Source: a virus
Strand: one strand, 5' to 3'
Virus record (IMG/VR): IMGVR_UViG_3300037843_000257
Coordinates: 1-25,453 of that record
DNA length: 25,453 nt
Numbering within the stretch: the stretch's first letter is position 1; the number at the start of each line of letters is the position of its first letter. The notes under the pieces are model-generated. The model was not told where the DNA came from. It made no database searches and was given only the letters and a program-made list of their open reading frames with translations. The translations under genes were made by a program, and so were the position numbers. Shown here piece by piece: positions 1 to 6,146 of this stretch.

Positions 1-207
1 TAGCCGCTCAGTCCGGACACGTCTCCGCGCAGGCCCGTCACGTAGCCGCTCAGGCCGCTCACGTCGCCGGTCAGGCCGCTCACGTCGCCGCGCAGGCCCG
101 TCACGTCGCCGGTCAGGCCGCTCACGTAGCCGCTCAGGCCGGACACGTCTCCGCGCAGGCCGGACACGTTTCCGCTCAGGCCGGTCACGTCTCCGCTCAG
201 GCTCGAT
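1..207 (-). repeat. 21-base coding tandem repeats, array 1
   Basis: About ten imperfect 21-base units, each encoding one G-L-x-G-x-V-x heptad of the protein at 1-254. The units are contiguous with no unique spacers, so this is not a CRISPR array. A related array lies at 639-1004, so the two are potential substrates for unequal recombination. Confidence 0.85.
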
Positions 208-254
208 GTATCACCAGTTAATTTCGATTCTACTTTTTTGAGTGTTTTTTTCAT
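1..254 (-). CDS. heptad-repeat protein, C-terminus cut by the window edge
   Basis: I see an ATG at 254-252 opening a frame that runs off the left edge (84 codons visible). The first dozen residues are basic (MKKTLKKVESKLTGD). After that the protein is a run of 7-residue units of the form G-L-x-G-x-V-x, such as GLSGDVS, GLRGDVT and GLSGYVS. It is a paralogue of the protein at 571-1026, which begins MKKTL and has the same repeat. A purine-rich GGAAAG lies just upstream as ribosome binding site, next to a small GC hairpin. Regular Leu/Val spacing suggests a repetitive beta-solenoid-like or fibrous fold; that is inference. The function is unknown. The repetition is real coding sequence: the frame stays open and third positions vary synonymously between units. 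Confidence 0.7.
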   Translation of the reverse strand, partial: MKKTLKKVESKLTGDTSSLSGDVTGLSGNVSGLRGDVSGLSGYVSGLTGDVTGLRGDVSGLTGDVSGLSGYVTGLRGDVSGLSG

Positions 255-265
255 TTTCACTTTCC

Positions 266-279
266 GCCCCGCGAGGGGC
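266..279 (-). promoter_or_regulatory. short GC hairpin between stop codon and next ribosome binding site
   Basis: GCCCC and GGGGC arms (266-270 and 275-279) are separated by four bases. The hairpin begins one base after the TAA of the 280-537 gene and sits directly before the GGAAAG preceding the ATG at 254. On the minus strand no T-run follows, so it is a poor terminator. It could modulate ribosome access to the repeat-protein gene. Confidence 0.35.
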
Positions 280-537
280 TTAGTTTTTCGCCCTCACCAA
301 AGCCGATTGCGTAACGAAGTCTGGCGCGCCAGACTCGCTATTCGCCTTACAATGCCTTTGTGCCTTCTCCTCGGACGCGAAATAAGCTCTCGAATTGCTG
401 TCGATCGTTATGTTGCCGACCGCGTCAAGATATTGACTCTGAAATCCTGCCTCCGTCTGCACCTCTCTCCAGCAGAAGAATTTGTTCACACGTAACGGAA
501 CAAGAGGACTTTGGTCTTTGTGATAATTCATATTCAT
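280..537 (-). CDS. small hypothetical protein between the two heptad-repeat genes
   Basis: An 85-residue frame beginning MNMNYHKDQ (a second ATG lies two codons in). It is soluble and mixed in composition, with a central stretch FFCWREVQTEAGFQSQYLD that looks like folded protein and not like a shadow of another gene. No other frame in the interval is better. I do not recognise the family. There is no strong ribosome binding site before either ATG, only an A-rich ACGAAAATAAT. It sits between two paralogous repeat-protein genes and is probably co-transcribed with them from the promoter at 1090-1117. Its codons are less GC-rich than the replication genes. Confidence 0.5.
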   Translation of the reverse strand: MNMNYHKDQSPLVPLRVNKFFCWREVQTEAGFQSQYLDAVGNITIDSNSRAYFASEEKAQRHCKANSESGAPDFVTQSALVRAKN

Positions 538-570
538 ATTATTTTCGTTTTGGCGGGGCTACAAGGAAAA

Positions 571-1026
571 TCAAGCGGCGACCAGCGACGCGATCTCAAT
601 TCCGGCGGCGCGATCCGCATCTGTAATCTCGCACGTGTCCACGTCTCCGCTCAGGCCGGTCACGCATCCGCTCAGGCCGGACACGTCTCCGATCAGGTCA
701 GTCACGTCTCCGCGCAGGCAGGACACGTCTCCGCTCAGGCCGGTCACGTCTCCGATCAGGTCAGTCACGTCTCCGCGCAGGCAGGACACGTCTCCGCTCA
801 GGCCCGTCACGTTGCCGGTCAGGCCGCTCACGTCGCCGCTCAGGCCCGCCGTCACGTCGCCGCGCAGGCCGGTCAGGTCGCCGGTCAGGCCGCTCACGTC
901 GCCGCGCAGGCCGGTCACGTCTCCGATCAGGTCAGTCACGTCTCCGCGCAGGCAGGACACGTCTCCGCTCAGGCCGCTCACGTAGCCGCTCAGGCCGGGT
1001 ATTGTCTGTCTCAGTGTTTTCTTCAT
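571..1026 (-). CDS. heptad-repeat protein, full length
   Basis: 151 residues starting at the ATG 1026-1024, preceded by GAAAGG at good spacing. After MKKTLRQTIP come about seventeen heptads of the G-L-x-G-[DNY]-V-x type (residues about 11-127). One unit is broken by an extra Ala (DVTAGLSG). The protein ends in a non-repetitive cap containing CEITDADRAAGIEIASL. It lacks a signal peptide and membrane segment. Its paralogue is at 1-254. It is the first gene behind the duplicated promoter at 1090-1117, so it is a good candidate for strong or specially timed expression. The fold is probably a repeat solenoid or fibre (inference); a tail-associated or host-interaction role is possible but not shown by sequence. 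Confidence 0.75.
   Translation of the reverse strand: MKKTLRQTIPGLSGYVSGLSGDVSCLRGDVTDLIGDVTGLRGDVSGLTGDLTGLRGDVTAGLSGDVSGLTGNVTGLSGDVSCLRGDVTDLIGDVTGLSGDVSCLRGDVTDLIGDVSGLSGCVTGLSGDVDTCEITDADRAAGIEIASLVAA
639..1004 (-). repeat. 21-base coding tandem repeats, array 2
   Basis: About seventeen units of 21 bases inside the 571-1026 gene. Some higher-order pairs recur almost exactly, for example the units encoding DVSCLRGDVTDLIGDV, which occur three times. This points to expansion by block duplication. Units keep the reading frame, with one 3-base insertion near 849-851. Confidence 0.85.
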
Positions 1027-1060
1027 ATTCGCCTTTCGTTCGCCGGTTCTTGTTTGTTTT

Positions 1061-1154
1061 GGCCCCGGCGGGCCTCTTTCTTACCCCCCAATATACGCCC
1101 GCACTGGCACTTTGCAAGTAGTTTGCATTACAATTTTGCGGCAGTTTTGTAACC
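1061..1154 (-). repeat. 94-base promoter/leader repeat, copy 1
   Basis: Base-for-base identical to 10155-10248 in the same orientation. It contains the promoter, an upstream dyad and the start of the 5' leader, including a GGCCC/GGGCC hairpin at its left end. Similarity continues less perfectly to the start codon of each downstream gene (GAAAGGCGAATATGAA in both). Confidence 0.95.
1090..1117 (-). promoter_or_regulatory. sigma-70-type promoter for the heptad-repeat unit
   Basis: On the minus strand: -35 TTGCAA (1117-1112), 16-base spacer, -10 TATATT (1095-1090), then a G-run where transcription would begin. A dyad with arms TTACAA and TTGTAA, 13 bases apart, lies at 1128-1152 just upstream of the -35 and may be a regulator site. 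The leader of about 65 bases carries a GGCCC-GCCG-GGGCC hairpin before the GAAAGG ribosome binding site. An identical copy drives the operon starting at 10121. Confidence 0.65.
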
Positions 1155-1172
1155 ATTGCAACTGCCACAATG

Positions 1173-1991
1173 TCAACGCTTTACGTCGCCAACCGCTGCG
1201 CCAAGCGCCGCGAACCGCCCCGTCTTCGGCGGCTGCGCCGGTTCCGCCGACCGCCCGACCGCCCCCGCCGCGACCGGCAGCGCGTCCGCAAGCGACGCGG
1301 GGGGTATATTCGCCGCACTGGCCGCTTCCGGCGTTGTGGCGCCCCCTTGGGGCGCGGGCGGCGCGGTGATTTGAGGCTGAGGCTCTACTTGCGCCTCCAC
1401 CGCCACGTCCGGGTGTGCCTGGGGGCTTGCCGCACGCGGGTCGCCCTTGGCCAGCGGCAGGTCGTTCAGCCCGACGCACAGTATCGCTGGCGGTAGAGCC
1501 GCGCCGCCCGGCCCCTGCAAGGTCGCCTCCGTGCGCTCCTTCCACTGGTCGGGGGCGTGGTTCGTCAGGAACAGCTTCGCCGCCGCCACGTTCGGCGGGT
1601 ACTTCTCGGTGTAGGGGACTTTCGTTACCGTCGGCGTCCCTTCGTACGAGGTGACTGCTATGTGCATGGCCCGGTGCTTGAACCCGACCGCCGACTTCTT
1701 GACCGCGACGGCCACATCCGCGACCGCCTCTTCCCTTCCGCGCCGCAGCGCGCTGGCTAGCGGCGGGTAGCGGTCTTGCCATGCTGAAAAGGTCGTCAAC
1801 GAAACGTCAAAGAAACCGGCGATGTCGGTGTCCGTGAACCGCGCCAGCGCGAACTTGTAGGCCTGGTGCGCGTAGCCGGGCCGGTATTCGGTCGGTCGGC
1901 CGCCCTTGTTCACCACGCGGCGTTTGCTCCGCTGCGGCTTGCGCGGCGCGACTGCCTGGACGGCGGGTGGCTGTGTGGTTTCGCTGTTCAC
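1173..1991 (-). CDS. terminase-small-subunit-like DNA-binding protein
   Basis: 272 residues from a GTG at 1991-1989. The start is chosen because GGAGAGG precedes it and GTGA overlaps the TGA of the upstream gene. The order of parts is: a basic, Pro-rich N-terminus; KGGRPTEYRPGYAHQAYKFA and a helix-turn-helix (FTDTDIAGFFDVSLTTFSAW, residues about 48-68) that recognises DNA; a middle part with VPYTEKYPPNVAAAKLFLTN; then DQWKERTEA, typical of phage small terminases that bind packaging sites. The last 100 or so residues are Pro/Ala-rich and probably disordered. The large subunit is not in the window and would be expected further left. The next element is the promoter at 1090-1117, so this is the last gene of its unit. 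Confidence 0.7.
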   Translation of the reverse strand: MNSETTQPPAVQAVAPRKPQRSKRRVVNKGGRPTEYRPGYAHQAYKFALARFTDTDIAGFFDVSLTTFSAWQDRYPPLASALRRGREEAVADVAVAVKKSAVGFKHRAMHIAVTSYEGTPTVTKVPYTEKYPPNVAAAKLFLTNHAPDQWKERTEATLQGPGGAALPPAILCVGLNDLPLAKGDPRAASPQAHPDVAVEAQVEPQPQITAPPAPQGGATTPEAASAANIPPASLADALPVAAGAVGRSAEPAQPPKTGRFAALGAAVGDVKR

Positions 1992-2320
1992 GGTCGGAAC
2001 CTCTCCTCCAGCGCGGCGACGTGCGCGTCGAACGCCGGGTCCACCGAGCGCCTGTCGCCGACGTGCTTCACCGCGTGCAGCACCGTGCCGTGGTTGCGCC
2101 CGCCAAACTCGCGGCCCACCGCGTTCAGCGACAGCGTGGTCGCCCTGCGCATAAGGAACATTGCGACGTGCCGCGCCAGAGTGAACGGCTCGTCGCGGCG
2201 GGGGCACGTCAGGTCGCGCACGCTCACGCCCCACTCCTCGGCCACGCGGCGCTTGACCGCTTCCGCGGTCGATAGGGCCTCCATTGCGGTGGGCGCGGGA
2301 ACTGTGTGGAGTCGAAGCAC
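1988..2320 (-). CDS. stand-alone DnaA domain IV protein
   Basis: Up to 110 residues (GTG at 2320; an ATG at 2284 giving 98 residues is equally plausible, and neither has a clear ribosome binding site). It matches only the C-terminal DNA-binding domain of the initiator DnaA: a first helix with EEWGVSVRDL, then TLARHVAMFLMRR, LSLNAVGREFGGRNHGTVLH and AVKHV, which contains the DnaA signature G-G-R-[DN]-H-x-T-V-L-H. There is no AAA+ ATPase part. It could bind DnaA boxes in host or phage DNA, as a replication initiator accessory, a decoy or a regulator; which is inference. It overlaps the terminase-like gene by four bases (GTGA). Confidence 0.8.
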   Translation of the reverse strand: MLRLHTVPAPTAMEALSTAEAVKRRVAEEWGVSVRDLTCPRRDEPFTLARHVAMFLMRRATTLSLNAVGREFGGRNHGTVLHAVKHVGDRRSVDPAFDAHVAALEERFRP

Positions 2321-2359
2321 GGCAGCCGGGCGGGCTGCGGTTGGAGGGCGGCGCTCACG

Positions 2360-3325
2360 TCAGTCGGGCAGTTGTTGATGGTTGAGTTTGAAAGGGAGTT
2401 CGGCGCACACAAATCCGCACGCGCCACGGTGCCCGCCGCCGCCGTGCTTGACCGCAATCGCCGACAGGTCTATGTGCTCCTTGCCAGGCGCGTGGTACAT
2501 GCTCACCGTCCACTTGCCGCCGCGCCACGCAAAGCCAAGGCAGGCGTCGTGCTCCGGTTTCAGCCCGGCGGTAAATAGGAATGAATTGTAACGGGCGTGA
2601 TTGCATGCCAGAAAATGAAGCCCCTCGAAGTCCAGGTCGAATCCGGCAGCCTTGATGATGGACTCGTTTTCGCTGGTCTTGGCGTACTGGAGACACTCGC
2701 CTTGCGACAACAGTTCCAGCACCGTCATGTCGCTTTCAGCCGGAACAATGCCGTCACAAAGCAGCCTTTCCCAAACATCCGCCGTCAATTCTTGGCTACG
2801 CAGCCCGTGCTGAAAAAGCTCCGCGTTCGGGTCGCGCTTGTCCCAGATGTCATATTCCCCTGCAAGGCGGACAGCAAGCGGCTCATTCACCGTCCGATTG
2901 ATGAAGTCCTGTTTCATCGGCAACACACCAGCCGAAGCCATTGCACTGCTTCGTGGAGCAGGCCAGTTGCCGTCACAGCACTGGAACCATTGCCACGCCA
3001 GCCGACAGGCCGCAACACCGTCAATGCGGTAGCCGGGAATTGTTGACGACCACTTCTCAATGCTGCTTTTGTGATGGTCGATCCAGATCATCCGCACCGG
3101 GACTCCGGCTTCAGCATAATCTGGCAAACTCATTCCAGAACTTGAAACGAAGCAATCAGGCGACAAGTCCAGGACGTAAACCTGGCCCTTGTCTGGATAT
3201 GGAATAAGGGCGTCTTCGAAGTTCCACCCGATTAACTTCGCCTCTGGCAGAAACTTCCGGGCAATCTCCCGGCAGAAAATTCCGTCGAAATCGGCGGAAT
3301 GATAGATGACTGTCGTTTTGTTCAA
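2360..3325 (-). CDS. DHH-family phosphoesterase
   Basis: 321 residues from a TTG at 3325 with AAAGGA at ideal spacing. Metal-binding motifs of the DHH/DHHA1 superfamily are present: HSADFDG (residues 9-15), DLSP near 53, DHHKS near 88, and the C-terminal DHHA1 glycine motif GGGGHRGACGF near 297-307. Members hydrolyse phosphodiester bonds in oligonucleotides or cyclic nucleotides (NrnA/NrnB, RecJ and GdpP types). The short single-domain architecture best fits an oligoribonuclease or nano-RNase/cyclic-nucleotide hydrolase, so it may clear nucleotide fragments or counter a nucleotide second messenger (inference). The region is less GC-rich than its neighbours. Confidence 0.85.
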   Translation of the reverse strand: MNKTTVIYHSADFDGIFCREIARKFLPEAKLIGWNFEDALIPYPDKGQVYVLDLSPDCFVSSSGMSLPDYAEAGVPVRMIWIDHHKSSIEKWSSTIPGYRIDGVAACRLAWQWFQCCDGNWPAPRSSAMASAGVLPMKQDFINRTVNEPLAVRLAGEYDIWDKRDPNAELFQHGLRSQELTADVWERLLCDGIVPAESDMTVLELLSQGECLQYAKTSENESIIKAAGFDLDFEGLHFLACNHARYNSFLFTAGLKPEHDACLGFAWRGGKWTVSMYHAPGKEHIDLSAIAVKHGGGGHRGACGFVCAELPFKLNHQQLPD

Positions 3326-3370
3326 TTTCGTCCTTTCATCTCTGCAATCCGTTGTTCGCAGACAGTGTCG

Positions 3371-4579
3371 TCATATCGCCAACCCCGGCGTCACCGCGCA
3401 CCGCCGCCGCGCCAGCGCGCAGTATTCCGGGTTCAAGTCCACCCCGACCGAGGCTCGCCCCAGCTCCTGAGCGACCATGCACACCGTGCCGCTGCCGACG
3501 AACGGGTCGAGCACCGTGTCCCCCGGCCTGCTGCCCGCCAGCACGCACGTCTTCACCAGCGCCGACGGGAACGCCGCGAAGTGCTCCTCCCGCAGCGGAA
3601 CGGTGTTCACCGTCCAGACGCTCCTTTTGTTCACCATAACCTTGCCGGTGTAGATGCTCCCGTCCGAGTGTTTGCTCGTGTCGCCGTTGTGCTTGGTGCC
3701 CCCGAACTGGTCGGCCCGCTTCCGTGCGTTGGCGATTATTCGCTCCTTGACGGTGCTTGGATTCTGCTCCCCAGCAGCCTCGTACCCCTTGAGGCCGAGA
3801 TGCCCTTGGTATCCCTGCTCCATCTCAAGCAGCGTCGCGTCGGACGCCTCCTCCTTGATGGCCTCCGCGTCGTAGTAGTAGGTCGGCGACTTGGACAGGA
3901 GGAACACGTACTCGTGGTTGCGCGTCGGCCTGTCCCGCACGCTCTCCGGCATCCCGTTCGGTTTGTGCCAAATAATATCGCACCGCAACGTCCAGCCGTC
4001 CGTTTGTAGCGCGAACGCCACGCGCCAAGGGACGCCGAGGAGGTCTTTGGGTTTGAACCCCGGCGGTGGCACGTTGTTTCCCATACCAGAACGGTCGCAC
4101 CCGGCCAGCTTCACCGCCGCCTGCCCGGTGTTCGGCGTGCCGCGTGTCGCGTCGTCCCCGGCCTGACGTACGAAAGAATCTCCGATGTTGAGCCACAACG
4201 TCCCATCGGCCCGCAGCACGCGGCGCACTTCGCGGAACACCGCGACAAGGCTGGCCACGTACTCCTCCACCGTCCGTTCCATGCCTATTTGCCTGTCCAC
4301 GCGCATAGCACCGCACTTGCCACAGACCAACTTGAAAGTCTCGTTTCGTTGCTCGCCGGTGTTCGCCCTGCCGCGCCGCTGTGAACTAACCCCTTGCGTC
4401 TGGTGTGCCGTCTCTTGCTTGTGGTCACACGCCGGGTCGCCGCCTTCCCATTTTCCAGTCTTGTAATCCCGGAGACCATAATAAGCGGGCGACGTGACGC
4501 AGCACTGCACACTCTCCGCTGGCAGCGCCTTGAGCGCCTCGCGGCAGTCGCCACAGACTATCTCGCACGGCGGCGTCAC
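3371..4579 (-). CDS. DNA N4-cytosine/N6-adenine methyltransferase
   Basis: 403 residues from a GTG at 4579, chosen because GGAGG is 8 bases upstream and GTGA overlaps the J-domain gene's stop; GTG 4582 is an alternative. Catalytic motif IV TSPAYYGLRDY (near residues 28-38) precedes the SAM-binding motif DPFVGSGT (near 368), the order of beta-class amino-methyltransferases. A Cys-rich insertion follows motif IV (CDHKQE ... CGKCGAMR) and may bind zinc, as in many phage enzymes of this type. The C-terminus VGVDLNPEYCALARRR is typical. It transfers a methyl group to an exocyclic amine in a specific DNA site, probably to resist host restriction. All motifs are intact, unlike the other two methyltransferases in the window. 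Confidence 0.9.
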   Translation of the reverse strand: MTPPCEIVCGDCREALKALPAESVQCCVTSPAYYGLRDYKTGKWEGGDPACDHKQETAHQTQGVSSQRRGRANTGEQRNETFKLVCGKCGAMRVDRQIGMERTVEEYVASLVAVFREVRRVLRADGTLWLNIGDSFVRQAGDDATRGTPNTGQAAVKLAGCDRSGMGNNVPPPGFKPKDLLGVPWRVAFALQTDGWTLRCDIIWHKPNGMPESVRDRPTRNHEYVFLLSKSPTYYYDAEAIKEEASDATLLEMEQGYQGHLGLKGYEAAGEQNPSTVKERIIANARKRADQFGGTKHNGDTSKHSDGSIYTGKVMVNKRSVWTVNTVPLREEHFAAFPSALVKTCVLAGSRPGDTVLDPFVGSGTVCMVAQELGRASVGVDLNPEYCALARRRCAVTPGLAI

Positions 4580-5217
4580 CACGTTGTCCTCCCCATCATC
4601 TCTGTCAGCGCAGCCATGTCCAAGCTCACGCCATCGTAAAAGCACGGCGGCGGCTCGCTGCGGTAGCTGTGCTCCGCCGCCAGCGCGAGCGCCGCGTCCA
4701 GCTTGGCGACATCGAACCGAGCTCCCTTCACCCACGCCTCACCCTCCTCTGCCTTCGCCTCCAGTGCCGCGCATAGAGGCGACTCGCCGCCCATGCGAGA
4801 CAGGCGACCCGCAGCGGCTCGGAACTTCGCAACCTGCGCCTCGGCGTTCCTTATCGCCTTCTGCGATTTGCCGCGCTTGTCCAGCAGCAGTTGCGCCGCG
4901 TGCGACAGCACGTCGTGGGCCGCCACGTCCGGACAGGCGTCCACGCTGGCCACAAGCGCCGCAACCAGCTCGTCCTCAGCCTGCTGCGCCACGCTCCGCG
5001 TACCTTCGCTCGCCTCGCCGAACCTGTCGTAAGCCTCGCGCCTGGACGGGTCTTTGAGCACGCGGTAGGCGCGCTCCACGCGCTGAAACGATTCCTTGCC
5101 GCCCCCCGGCGCGTCCGGGTGCGTCACACGCGCCTTGCGCCGGTAGGCTCGCTTGAGGGTGGGGCCGTCAGCGTCGCGGGGGACGCCGAGAGTTGTGTAG
5201 TGGTCGGCCGCTTTCAT
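4576..5217 (-). CDS. J-domain (DnaJ-like) protein
   Basis: 213 residues. The N-terminal 65 residues are a J domain: YTTLGVPRDADGPTLKRAYR, then the diagnostic HPD at about 34-36 (VTHPDAPGG), then FQRVERAYRVLKDPSRREAYDRFG. The remaining 150 residues are Ala/Glu-rich and probably helical, without the zinc-finger or substrate domains of DnaJ. J domains stimulate DnaK ATPase, so the protein probably recruits host DnaK to a phage substrate, for example to remodel a replication complex (inference). Its ATG shares one base with the SSB stop (TGATG), which fits co-expression with SSB. Confidence 0.85.
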   Translation of the reverse strand: MKAADHYTTLGVPRDADGPTLKRAYRRKARVTHPDAPGGGKESFQRVERAYRVLKDPSRREAYDRFGEASEGTRSVAQQAEDELVAALVASVDACPDVAAHDVLSHAAQLLLDKRGKSQKAIRNAEAQVAKFRAAAGRLSRMGGESPLCAALEAKAEEGEAWVKGARFDVAKLDAALALAAEHSYRSEPPPCFYDGVSLDMAALTEMMGRTTW

Positions 5218-5702
5218 CAGAAGGGCACGTTATCCTCCTCTGGCGTCTCTGACGCTGCGGGAGCCGCAGCCGGAGCGTCCCGCCGCGCCTGCTCGCCCCC
5301 CGCCGCACGCACAGCCTCCCCCGCCGACGGGGCGCGGGTAGGGTTGTCCTTGCCGCCTCCGTTCCAGCCCCTCGCGTTCCCCGCGAAGCAGAACGACTCC
5401 ACCACCAGCTTGAGCTTGGTGCGCTTCTGCCCGGACTCCCTGTCCTCCCAGTTGTCCTGCTTGATGTGCCCCTGCAGCATTATCGGGTCGCCCTTGCGGT
5501 GATACTGCGCTATCACCTCGCCCGTCCGGTTCCACGCCTCACAGTCTATAAAAGTGACATCGTCGCGCTGCTCCCCACTCTCCGTCTTCCACTTGTGGTT
5601 GAGAGCCACGCCGAACGAGGCCACGCCCTTGCCGCTCTGCGTGAAGCGCGTCTCCACGTCCCTCGTCAGGTTGCCCAAGCAGATGAATTTGTTGAATGAC
5701 AT
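5217..5702 (-). CDS. ssb: single-stranded DNA-binding protein
   Basis: 161 residues from the ATG at 5702, with AAAGGACA upstream. The N-terminal 110 residues are an OB fold: MSFNKFICLGNLTRDVETR, SFGVALNHKW, DDVTFIDCEAWNRTGEVIAQ, GDPIMLQGHIKQDNWEDRESG, KLKLVVESFCF. A Gly/Ala-rich linker leads to the acidic tail EEDNVPF, the form that docks partner proteins in bacterial SSBs. It coats single-stranded DNA in replication and repair. It lies directly behind a broken methyltransferase and ahead of the J-domain gene. Confidence 0.95.
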   Translation of the reverse strand: MSFNKFICLGNLTRDVETRFTQSGKGVASFGVALNHKWKTESGEQRDDVTFIDCEAWNRTGEVIAQYHRKGDPIMLQGHIKQDNWEDRESGQKRTKLKLVVESFCFAGNARGWNGGGKDNPTRAPSAGEAVRAAGGEQARRDAPAAAPAASETPEEDNVPF

Positions 5703-5718
5703 CGGTTGTCCTTTCGTG

Positions 5719-6146
5719 TTATGCCAGCCCCAATTCCGCGTCCAGCGTATTCTTTCTGGCCACGAGAGGCAAGCTTTCCTGCTGCATCTTCCGGGCCGCA
5801 ATCTCGCACGCCGCCTCGTCTATTTCGCACCCTATCGCACGCCGACCCAAGTCCTTTGCGGCCCTCAACGTCGAACCAACTCCACAAAACGGGTCCAGCA
5901 CAAGTTCGCCAGGCGTCCGGGAAATTAAACGGCGCGGCAATTCAACCGGAAACTGAGCGATATGGTCTTTGTGCAATTCCCCGCCAAAACTCCGCTGCGG
6001 CCAACCGCGTTCACTCCATACGGCGGGTCAGTCAAGATAAGGTCAATCTTTATCACCCCCCCCCGTGCTATCTGCGGCAGCAACTCGCGGCTGTCGGCAT
6101 GGTAAATGGTGATACCCGCCCGTTCGTCTTGGTAATAATGGGTCAT
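5719..6146 (-). pseudogene. DNA amino-methyltransferase with internal deletion and frameshift
   Basis: The N-terminal piece starts at ATG 6146 (ATGA overlap with the upstream gene): MTHYYQDERAGITIYHADSR, then the catalytic motif LILTDPPYG. It soon runs out of frame and stops at 5925. A different frame then carries the C-terminal piece: WPQRSFGGELHKDHIAQFP, VELPRRLISRTPGELVLDPF, and the SAM-binding CGVGSTLRA with IGCEIDEAACE. In beta-class enzymes about 100 or more residues normally separate DPPYG from this C-terminal block; here they almost touch. The two frames meet near 6014-6020. So the target-recognition region is missing and the frame is shifted; no active enzyme is expected unless this is an assembly artefact. 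Confidence 0.75.

Noticed and set aside
266-290. Plus-strand terminator (GC hairpin followed by TTAGTTTTT)
   Set aside because: No plus-strand gene ends nearby. The hairpin is more likely part of the minus-strand leader.
1-1010. CRISPR array
   Set aside because: Repeats are contiguous 21-base coding units with no unique spacers and no cas genes.
3326-3368. Twelve-codon reading frame between the methyltransferase and DHH genes
   Set aside because: It overlaps the upstream stop as ATGA and ends just before the next ribosome binding site, but it is too short to support as a gene.
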